Positions 11,738 through 19,742 of a DNA stretch of 28,376 nt are shown piece by piece; position 1 is the stretch's first letter, and each line of letters opens with the position of its first letter. The stretch covers positions 1-28,376 of the forward strand of contig JAAMPI010000676.1 of assembly GCA_013054445.1 (NCBI GenBank), written 5' to 3'. The position numbers were made by a program, and so were the translations under genes. This stretch comes from Cudoniella acicularis (Eukaryota; Ascomycota; Leotiomycetes; Helotiales; Helotiaceae). The notes under the pieces are model-generated. The model ran no database searches and had not been told where the DNA came from. It saw only the letters and a list, made by a program, of their open reading frames with translations.

Positions 11738-12812
11738 TCAAGGAGAAGGAGAAAGATAATACGCCTTACAAGCCTGCAAACCACCCTCAATACTCTGTAT
11801 CACACTGAAAAGGATTGTCAATCCGACGACAAGACCCACGGCGAACTAAAAATTAAACTATTGGACTGGCTTCGGTCAAACCACCTGCCGGACCGTCTTG
11901 GGATCCGCATCGTCAAACGCTTGCTTCAGCATCACCAACTGGTCATGCCAGTAATTGAAGTTCCGAATCTGGCGATCGCTTGCTTTCAGAAGAGGACAAG
12001 ATATTGCCTTCTTGCCAATTGAGCATCGGTCCTGCTCTTTGCGAAACTATGCCACCGTCTTCTTGTCATTCGAGGGCAACAACAGAGCCAATGTCCGAAG
12101 CGTTTCATCGATAAATCTAGGAGGGAATATATTACTATCACATCGATCAGCCTCTATCCGAAAGATATTTCGCATCCAATTTACCAAATTCGATGAAGCT
12201 CCAAAAAGGACGCGTGCGAGAAGATTCTCATGATGGTATCGTCATCCTCAAGTTGAAGATGGTCTGCAAGATTGTTCGTCCAAATGATTTGGATCGAAGC
12301 GAAACGCTGTAGATTGCGCGCATTGAACAGCTTTTCCAATTTCACCTCATTCGGAAGTTCCTTCGTCTGGGAGAAAATGGACAAGATAAATTCCCGCAAG
12401 CTTCCGTGATTCCAAACACGATGAATCTGACCTAGCCTGATGCCGTGACGGAGTCCGCCAACATCTATCATGGTCATGATTCGAACCGCGAACGATCTCC
12501 AGTATCCCCTATCGTCGCGGTCATCCGTTGCATCTAAGGGAACCCTTCGATGAAAAAGTGCGGCGACGCTAATTCCTTTGCTATGTTGACAATATCACGA
12601 TGTGATTTTGTCTCGTCGTCAATATCACATAGAGCAGTGGTGCATTGCTCCTGATAATATCGAAAGAACTCTTCGAAGTTTGGAGGCTGGAAATCGTCAG
12701 GCTGCAACTTGCAGTTCCAAATCTCTCTCGCAAACGCGTGTCTGCTCGTTGGGCTGTATAGAATGCTTTGCAAACTGTTATCAAGAATGTCTCGAGAGCT
12801 TTGTGTCGCCAT
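11738..12812 (-). pseudogene. Decayed member of an unnamed leotiomycete family with a C-terminal membrane segment
   Basis: The first segment (12812-12534) reads MATQSSRDILDNS...FFRYYQEQC...SPHFFIEGFP. A one-base frameshift near 12537 moves the reading to LDATDD...YWRSFAVRIMTMIDVGG, and that frame runs to 12181 through WNHGSLREFIL, LEKLFNARNLQRFA, IIWTNNLADHLQLEDDDT and FSHASFLELH. A further frame change leads to KKAISCPLLKASDRQIRNF and WHDQLVMLKQAFDDADPKTV. The end holds one membrane helix (FAVGLVVGLTILFSV) and IEGGLQACKAYY, with a stop at 11740-11738. Nonsense codons stand at 12049-12047, 11860-11858 and 11848-11846; all are explained by Gln or Trp codons changed by a transition. I recognise the pattern from many unnamed helotialean proteins but know no function. 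Confidence 0.75.
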
Positions 12813-13129
12813 TATCGATGTTGCATGAAAACTACGGAGCTACGAGGCTGATTTCTGCTCCACTCTACATCCGACTCACCTACGCTATAACCTTTCAGCA
12901 CACGAAATCGAGCCCAACTCCCAAACGCCCAGCAACCTTGGAGTTGCAGGAAGCACTGCACAACTAAGCCGAAAAGCGCACTTCTCTGAGATTTTCCCTC
13001 TCTCCTACCAGCAAATCAATAGCCTTGAATTCGGTGTGTGAAACACAGCCCCAAACACCTGACGGGCGCAATCATATTTCGAGTCCTCGTTGCGGGCAGT
13101 AATCATGAACCTGTCTTTCATCTCTTGAG
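12813..13129. other. Spacer between two pseudogenes
   Basis: Nothing is recognisable here. It may hold the lost 5' parts of the two diverging pseudogenes that flank it. Confidence 0.4.
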
Positions 13130-14960
13130 ATGAATCAAGTTATCATGTTTGAAAAATTGACCATCCCTAGCGAATTTTCCGAGGTTTCTACGGCGATACA
13201 AAAATGGGTTTCCAAACCGTTTTTGCGAAGCCAGAAGGTAACAGGTCAAATTCCAGCTGATATGCAACAATCGATCGGGCAACACCGTTGTTCTCTTGGG
13301 CCACAAAACTTTTGGGACATTGCAGGCCCCGCCCTTGATAAAACAAACCCTCTGAAAGTCGAATTCAAATAGTTACTGGATCAACATGTGGAAAATCTAA
13401 AATACAGAGAGTCTTCAACGTTGATGTACGAAGTATTTATGGTGGGCCGAAGCCAAAGTCTCGCCGCTCCTACTTTAGTAATTATATGCGCCGAAAAGAA
13501 AATTCGAAGCAAGACAGTAGGACTTATTCGAGAAAGTAAAATCCTAGACAAGCCTTGTTACGCTGGAGTGAAATTGGGACAGAGTTCCCGGCACCCTCGC
13601 TATCCCAGCTCCAAGTCCCCGCAGACCATTGGGTCTCAAGCCAGTGTCGATGTCAATTCTGAGACTCTCACATGTAGACAAGTATTCTTCAAAGGATCCA
13701 ATCCTAAGCCAGCTTATGGCATGTCTATATATGTTCCGCAAGGCCCAGATCATTTCAGAAAAGCAACTTGTTGGAAGGGTATAGCCGTAGTACGCGGTAT
13801 ATAGTATATAGAAGATATATCTATATAGTCGTCGGTAGGCGGCTAAGGTGGACAGCGGAAGAAGAGTCGACTGTTAGGTCGAGAGATTCAAGTATGTGGA
13901 ATAATAATATGATTTTGACTTAAAGACTTATCTATCTACAAAGGAATGAGTGGACTATATATATTACGAGTGTAGTTACTAGAAGCTTCTATAGCTTAGA
14001 AATCAACGCTTATCAATCAAAGCTTATAAATCAAAGCTTATAAATTAAAGAACAACCTAGAAGATTCTACTAAAGTTTAAACCTTAAGTTTAGAATAGTG
14101 CTTATTACCTAATAATACAACACAACTCTTGGAGGGTTCCTCGACCTTAGGACAGAGGAGGGTGAGATCTTGACATTGGGCATGACTGTTGCTCATGTTT
14201 TTGAGGACCCGGCTTTGCACGTTTAAGAACCTGATATTGAATTGGAAACCGAAGGTAATGACTTTGAGTTTGAATTTGACGAGCCTCTGGATGGAAACCT
14301 ATCTGATGGTAACGCATCAAACAATATCTCTGAATATGACAGTGAGTTCCTGGTAGCTATGTGCAGATAAGTTTCGTGTATAAATGCTAATATCTGAGCA
14401 TCCAGAGAGACCTTTATTCGTCAACCCCGCTTCTTCACCGACAGTGAGTTCTAACCCCACTTCACCAAATATGACCGACAACCACATCTTGTCTTCGACC
14501 GTGTCTGTACGGGAAACCGCACCGGAGATCACATTAAAGACAGATCCTGACCTCATTGAAATTGGACATCTGTATGCATCGAATGCGTCTCCGAACTTTG
14601 ACTGGGCGCTGATTCAATTCTCAACGGAGGATATGGAATTTTCTGCTCTGCCACAAAATCAGAAGAACCCATCTATATCGGGCACCGACCCACAGAACTG
14701 GAACAAGGTACGTGAGCTTGCAGTCACAGGATATACTGGCTCCAAGGGTGTGTAAGAGGAAGCATGTGTGGATCTTCTACTTACCTGAAATTGGAAAACT
14801 CGTGCGGTTTTCAGGAGACTTGGACAGTCCAATTGAGTGACAGGCTTGGTAAATTACCAGCGTCTCAGAAATTATCGTTAATTTGCTAATAAAACTTAAG
14901 CTTACGGAGATTCTGGGTCCTTACTCCGGAAAAGGCTTATAGTATAGCAAGCTAATTTAG
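13130..14960 (+). pseudogene. Broken trypsin-fold (S1-like) serine peptidase-type gene with an insertion
   Basis: One reading frame runs 13130-13804 and is broken by a single TAG at 13370-13372 (VEFK*LLDQH, compatible with CAG to TAG). It includes YEVFMVGRS and IYVPQGPDHFRKAT, the lead-in to the protease-like domain in fungal proteins of this type. An AT-rich insertion follows. The domain resumes at about 14170 with LGMTVAHVFED (His motif), an acidic stretch with one internal TAA, then SPNFDWALIQF near 14590-14625 (Asp motif), and finally YGDSGSLL near 14903-14926 (Ser motif). The His/Asp/Ser order and context fit the chymotrypsin fold. Stops and frameshifts near 14360-14380 and after 14755 show that it is dead. 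Whether its ancestors were active peptidases is unknown. Confidence 0.7.
13805..14165. mobile_element. AT-rich insertion inside the peptidase-like pseudogene, possibly an LTR relic
   Basis: This block separates the lead-in region from the His motif. It is much more AT-rich than its flanks, has no ORF, and contains a triplicated AATCAAAGCTTATA-like word around 14016-14047. From 13872 the sequence starts TGTTAGG, as many LTRs do, and near 14117-14122 there is ACAACA. The pentamer TCGAC stands on both sides (13867-13871 and 14141-14145), a possible target duplication. The element boundaries are uncertain. Confidence 0.4.
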
Positions 14961-15630
14961 TAATAGACAGGGGCTATTCGCTATGGTAGGTCATGAAGTT
15001 CGCTAGATATAGAAACCTAAAGACTCTTGTCAGCTATTACTTAGACGACATGAGTAAATATAGATAGTGTAGCAGCCTTCCTTAACCTCAAGCCGCGACG
15101 AGATCTGTGAGGAGGAGGCGTTGGTAGGCAAAGAAGTCACGTGTAAGAGGAAGAGGATTTATTTATAGAACTAATCTCTAGCCCTAGGGGGTCTAGAGAA
15201 GCCCCCTTTTTATTAGCTATCTACTATCGATAGGAGTCTGATATTAAGGCCTAATAATAATAGAAATCAATAGTATTATCTGATATCCTATACCACGTAT
15301 CAAGTGCCTAGAACTATAATCCTAGATGTCGGAGGTTTGCTACTAACATTATTCCGGACATCCGACGGCCACTCAAGCCACGTGACGGGCGCCACCTAGC
15401 AGGTAAGCGAACCACATCACAGTTAATCGTTATAGTTAATTTAACTATTTTTATAATATAAATTAATATTATATATTTATTAACTCTCTTTTATTAATAA
15501 ATCTTAGGAAAAACACAACTATCGACGAATTAATATTTTTATTGACTAATGGCCGATATATATCTAACTTTGCTACTGTAGGGATAGCCTAACTCTACGC
15601 CCTACTCCCCTATCAACCACGCAACCAGAG
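14961..15630. other. AT-rich, RIP-like degenerate DNA
   Basis: No coding capacity is visible in any frame. The section about 15420-15560 is almost entirely A/T, with TATA- and TTAA-type words, bordered by a more balanced island around 15330-15410. A GGGGG...CCCCC hairpin lies at about 15187-15208. It looks like an old repeat after C-to-T mutation. Confidence 0.5.
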
Positions 15631-16145
15631 ATGAACGAGTCACCGCCTTAAGCCGATCAAGAGTATCTGTCGACCCCGGTTAATGACTCGTAGTACTATA
15701 TTCTGCCCACCACTCACAATTCCTCAGTTAGGGTGGAGTCAACACCACTTGTAGAGCATCGGGAGTGGCCCTTTCAAGGTTTCTTAAAACGTGTCACGAT
15801 TAGGAATCAGATAACGTACAATCTCGAATTTACCTTGCCACGTTTCCCTGAGCACTTCAACCTTTCACTTCACTCGGAGGTTTTAAGTCCTGGCTCCATG
15901 GAGTCGTCAGTCGCCACTGTAGTTTCTTCCCCTGCCGTCACGCCTCGCAAGCCTCGTAAGGAGCTGATAAAGGGGCAAAAGAGTCTATTGGCCAAAATAT
16001 TCCACGAAGACAAGATCTGGACGTAGATTAGACAACGTTTCCCAGGCTATACACTGCAGTCACTGAAAGAGAATTTCACAAAGTAAGGGGGAAAGCCTCG
16101 AAAGCAAGGTCGAAAGCCTAGTATGAGGAGTACTGCTGTCTTTTA
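15631..16145 (+). pseudogene. Decayed SANT/Myb-like regulatory protein gene
   Basis: A single frame from the ATG at 15631 encodes MNESPP*ADQEYLSTPVNDS*, then VEHREWPFQGFLKRVTI and YNLEFTLPRF. A Pro/Ser linker is followed by KGQKSLLAKIFHEDKIWT*I, FPGYTLQSLKENFTK* and a basic tail (GGKPRKQGRKP). The second half matches the pattern of SANT/Myb-like DNA-binding helices, in which L.K......W..I...FPGR....L is typical. Four stop codons interrupt it (TAA in MNESPP*, TAG in NDS*, TAG at 16024, TAA in FTK*). Each is one transition away from a Gln or Trp codon and the frame is otherwise intact. That favours RIP over random decay. The family resemblance is moderate. Confidence 0.6.
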
Positions 16146-16647
16146 ATACAAGTGTCTTTTAGCTCACGGGCCAAAGCAAGGCTAATTTCTGGACAATGCT
16201 GGCGGCTGTGGAATACGTTTCACGTTCCTTCACATGTTTACTTGAATTGTTGTGTATCTTGATTCTTGACTTTATATATGTTGTCGTTCCCTAAACATCC
16301 AGGTACAGGATGCGCGTGAAGGTTTTAAGATCACTCGTGGTCCACACCGTCTTCCCGAACCCCCCACCCCCCCCCTCATCCCAGAACGATTAAATATCTT
16401 AGTCTTTCTCGTAGATGGTAAGCAAGCTATCGTGTTTATATATTACTCATCTACGACAAGACTGTATGGCGCTTATTTAGGCGTTGAGTTTGAGACGTCT
16501 TGGAGCTGTAGGTTTTTTTGCTTTACACTATAACCCAAACTTCATAGGCTGTTAGAATCCCTAGATATGATACGTCGAACTCCCATTATCACTGTAAGTC
16601 TAGGCCTACGTTTCCCGTGACCTCCCCTTTTGGATGCTCGTAGTATA
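16146..16647. other. Spacer with a C-rich run and a small inverted repeat
   Basis: It holds a C-rich tract at about 16359-16376 and a perfect 9-bp inverted repeat, TCGTAGATG at 16409-16417 with its complement at 16448-16456. No gene is visible. The right end is the 3' flank of the F-box gene. Confidence 0.55.
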
Positions 16648-18681
16648 TTAGCTATCCAAATTGAGACTTGCCCAATCTTGACGCCAATCCTTGGTGCCCT
16701 CCTCGCGAGCCCAAATACGGCGAAAAATGTGCACAGCTGAATGATCTGGAAGAGCTGACCCCGCTCTGTCTCCTTTGTAATGTCTGTTATAGAAGGCCGT
16801 TGCCTTTTTATCGCGGGCCTCCCTAGCTCCTCGACCTAGTTCCCTCACCTTAATAATATCCTCATCGTCTCGAACACTTTTCTCGACCAGCCAGAAGCGA
16901 CTCAAATTGCCGACAACCTCAGATATATTATTGTACCTAGTAGTTCCGCCGAAATTACCGCCGCCGGTGGTGTATAGTTTGAGAGACTCCAGCCGTTTCC
17001 CCGCTTTGTCCCAGCAGATGGTCTCCCAGATGGATCGTGCCAGCGTCTCGTCCACCGCGCAGTTTATGAAGGCTTCTCGGACATGGCCCCTCCTCAAACA
17101 CTCATGTCTATCATAGTAGAACTCGCGGTCGTCTTCGTCGAATGAAGGGTCATCCGTTGAAGTGCTACCTCGAGTGACCTGCCAGTTAGAACAGTCCAGG
17201 GTGAGGAAGATAACTTGTAATCGTTCCATCTTGCTAAAACTTCTATATATCTCAGCTTCGCGCGCGTCGGATTTCGTACACTTGACCGGAATGACTAGGT
17301 CTTGCAACGCCGGACACTGAGCTTGAATTTGCAGGACATGCTCCTTCCCGAATATCATGGGTATGTGCCGCCGGTCTTCAGAAAATGGAGATTCAGACGG
17401 ACAGGGGCTAAGCTTTCTCAAAGCGCGCCCGTGTCGGGAGAGTATGGCGTCCAGGATTTCGGGCTCGAGTGGACCGTCCACTGAGAGCTCATGGAGAGGC
17501 TCGAGTGCCTTGAAAAAAGTAATAGCGTCATTGGCATAATTCGGCTTCACATCCTTGTCGTCGTCGCGGTCCAGACGAATGCGAAGCGTTTTCAATCGAG
17601 GGAGGGAGCCGTTCTGGACAATCCACTCCATTACTTCGCCATTGATGCCGCGATGATAGTCGTAGAGGCCTCCCCCTAAGGCCAGGTGATTCAAGGAGCT
17701 GAAATCTGTACGTTGGTTCCAAGTTTGGAGAAGATCCGGTTTGAAGTTTACCGACCCTGCGAGTGACAAGGACGTCAACAACCCGATTCCACAGCCGGGG
17801 ACAAAGCCCGGAAGACCTCGCCATGGGCCTCGCGCAATACGGAGTCTGCGTCTTGAGTTCTGTGACGAATCCGGAATAAGCTCAACCATGCGAACCTCCT
17901 TCAAGTTGGGAGCAAGACCAGCGACAAGCTCCGGCATCGCTTCCCCATGGAAATCATCCTCGCCGTTCGAATCCCGCCAAGTGTATCTGGCCTTGACACT
18001 GTGCAGACACGGGGACGTGGCTATGACCATCTCGTGGGGATCGGGGGTTTCGCTTCGCAGGCTTCGCAGCCGGAACGTGAGGTGGTAGAGCTTGCACTGC
18101 GGGTGGTGCTTGTGGAGGGCATTGAGAAGGCTGGGCGGGAACTGGTTGCGACAGTCGTACACCAGCTTCATCAGGTGTGGTAGTGTCTTGACAAGGTGGA
18201 CGACTGGTGCCCATGCCATGTCCTCCTCGGGAGAGACCTCGATGGCTTCGTCTGGGAAGAAGTCTCCACCCAAATATGGTTTTTCATCACCCAAAACCTC
18301 GGCAACGCCAGACAGCTGAAACCAGTCCATATCATCATCATTAGCGTTCGACGTCCTCGCCTCCTTCCCCGGTTCGTCAGACTCATCAATATTCAAAAGC
18401 AGAGACCCCTTGATGCCGAGATGGCGGACATGGTGATGGTGGGCAGACTTGACACCGGATAGAACCTTGACCAGCGCGTTGACATCACACTGCAACGCCT
18501 TGCGGCCGCGGACTGTGAGGTGGACTTCCCGAAAGACGGACCGAAGGGTGGCCCCATGGCAAGTCTTACTTGCTAAACCAAATGTATAAAGACTCGGCCG
18601 GTGCGTGTTGTGAAGATAACCCGCTATCTGCTGTAGTATGTCGAATGGTAGTTTGTTTAGCTTGCAATTGGCGGAGTCCAT
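16648..18681 (-). CDS. F-box protein, probable leucine-rich-repeat type
   Basis: This is a single-exon gene of 677 aa from the ATG at 18681-18679 to a TAA at 16650-16648. The N-terminus has an F-box-like stretch (LNKLPFDILQQIAGYL at about 8-23, followed by FGLASKTCHGATLRSVF). This would bind Skp1 in an SCF ubiquitin ligase. The rest has scattered leucine-rich strands (LKEVRMVELI, LTSLSLAGSVNF, LNHLALGGGLYD, LKTLRIRLDRD, LQDLVIPVKC, LQVIFLTLDC). This fits an irregular LRR fold, as in the large fungal F-box families that choose ubiquitination targets. An acidic loop lies at about 98-160. The C-terminus ends in a charged tail with WAREEGTKDWRQDW. The substrate is unknown. Nothing looks broken, although the gene sits beside decayed DNA. 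Confidence 0.8.
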   Translation of the reverse strand: MDSANCKLNKLPFDILQQIAGYLHNTHRPSLYTFGLASKTCHGATLRSVFREVHLTVRGRKALQCDVNALVKVLSGVKSAHHHHVRHLGIKGSLLLNIDESDEPGKEARTSNANDDDMDWFQLSGVAEVLGDEKPYLGGDFFPDEAIEVSPEEDMAWAPVVHLVKTLPHLMKLVYDCRNQFPPSLLNALHKHHPQCKLYHLTFRLRSLRSETPDPHEMVIATSPCLHSVKARYTWRDSNGEDDFHGEAMPELVAGLAPNLKEVRMVELIPDSSQNSRRRLRIARGPWRGLPGFVPGCGIGLLTSLSLAGSVNFKPDLLQTWNQRTDFSSLNHLALGGGLYDYHRGINGEVMEWIVQNGSLPRLKTLRIRLDRDDDKDVKPNYANDAITFFKALEPLHELSVDGPLEPEILDAILSRHGRALRKLSPCPSESPFSEDRRHIPMIFGKEHVLQIQAQCPALQDLVIPVKCTKSDAREAEIYRSFSKMERLQVIFLTLDCSNWQVTRGSTSTDDPSFDEDDREFYYDRHECLRRGHVREAFINCAVDETLARSIWETICWDKAGKRLESLKLYTTGGGNFGGTTRYNNISEVVGNLSRFWLVEKSVRDDEDIIKVRELGRGAREARDKKATAFYNRHYKGDRAGSALPDHSAVHIFRRIWAREEGTKDWRQDWASLNLDS

Positions 18682-19268
18682 CGCCAGGATCTACCTAGAT
18701 CGACAAGAGGTGGTGAAAGAGGTGAAGATGTCTCTTAAGAGAATAGAGCGAAAAGTTGGAAATGGGGAGTAAGCAATGCAAAGTGCGGAGAATTGCGAGT
18801 CATCGAGTAATACCTAATGGTGCGCAGTCCCTAGGTAGGTAGTTTGGCTAATATATCTGTGGGATCCCCTCTATCTTTCTGTTGGATGAGTCTGTATGAT
18901 AGTCGTCAAGAGGAAGGGCTTAGGGTCACGTGGGTAACTTGACACGGGCTGACATAGCTCCTTATCACCGATCACAATTTAGGTTAAGGTTACTTGTCGA
19001 ACGAGGCAAAAGGCCCGGCATCACGTACGGCATCACGTACGGTGATGCCCACCCAGCCACCCAACGCAGGTCCACAGTCAATTTGGGGACTTCCTTTCTG
19101 GCCGGTGGGCTTGAGAGTCAGCTTCCTCAGCCTTTTTTTTGACATCAAGCTAGGGCTGTTGCTCTGGTCGACTTGAAATTTGATGGATTCATAGATGCGG
19201 CAAAGATGGACAGCCGTGTGGCTATTAATAAGTTATTTCTCTCAAAACTCTGTATTGATAGCCCCTAA
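18682..19268. other. F-box gene promoter side and spacer
   Basis: No gene is supported. A direct 12-bp duplication at 19017-19040 is listed separately. The sequence beyond it leads into the MITE. Confidence 0.5.
19017..19049. repeat. Tandem 12-bp GGCATCACGTAC pair with a near-palindromic end
   Basis: GGCATCACGTAC occurs at 19017-19028 and 19029-19040 and is followed by GGTGATGCC (19041-19049). The complement of that last block nearly mirrors the unit. It could be a protein-binding site or a chance duplication; the position between the F-box promoter and the MITE does not decide. Confidence 0.75.
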
Positions 19269-19519
19269 GGGGTCGTTTGGATCCAGCGGGATTGTAGGAT
19301 TGTAGACTTTCTACAATCCGAAAGTCTACTATCCAATTGTATAATCTAATCCACGAAAAAGTGGATTGTAGGAACCCCAATTTCTACAATCCATTTGTAT
19401 GGGATTTCGGCTCTACGGTCTACGGCTGGATTGTAGAAACTCAGAAACCAAACACTACTTGGATTGTAGAGCTTCTATAATCCTACAATCCTACAATCCA
19501 CGCGGATCCAAACGGTACC
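19269..19519. mobile_element. Tourist-like (PIF/Harbinger-type) MITE, 251 bp
   Basis: The left end reads GGGGTCGTTTGGATCC (19269-19284). The reverse complement of the right end reads GGTACCGTTTGGATCC (19519-19504), 13 of 16 identical. TAA stands directly outside both ends (19266-19268 and 19520-19522), the target duplication of PIF/Harbinger elements. The interior is built from many copies of GGATTGTAG and its complement CTACAATCC in both orientations, so a single strand could fold extensively. There is no coding capacity. The good match between the ends suggests fairly recent movement compared with the RIP-scarred relics. Confidence 0.8.
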
Positions 19520-19626
19520 TAATGCTATTTTTGATCTTCCTGCCTTCCACCTAGAGCCAACATCTCAAGACCGCCTCGTAAGAAGAGGTATAGGCAAAGA
19601 AAAGATAAATAGGCGTCGAAACTCTC

Positions 19627-19675
19627 TATCATCATCATCATCACCATTATCATCACCACCATTACCACCGCCAAT
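19627..19675 (+). repeat. CAT/CAC-type trinucleotide tract upstream of the repeat protein gene
   Basis: An imperfect ATC/ACC repeat lies about 70-115 bp before the ATG at 19743, probably in the 5' UTR. It is not in frame with the protein. Confidence 0.7.
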
Positions 19676-19742
19676 ACCAAGTACTTCACCTAAGCAGCAG
19701 GCATAACAAACATCGCTCTCTCGTCTCTCCAGATAAGGTACA

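Noticed and set aside
11639..12233. Plus-strand ORFs of 127 and 92 aa
   Set aside because: They are shadows of the minus-strand pseudogene, whose family pattern explains the same bases.
12479..12488. tRNA B-box-like word (GGTTCGAATC on the minus strand)
   Set aside because: No acceptor stem, A box or cloverleaf can be built around it. It falls inside the SFAVRIMT coding remnant.
19285..19500. Repeated GGATTGTAG/CTACAATCC words looking like an array of spaced repeats
   Set aside because: They are irregularly spaced, in both orientations, and enclosed by MITE ends with a TAA duplication. Not a CRISPR array, which would not be expected in a fungus.
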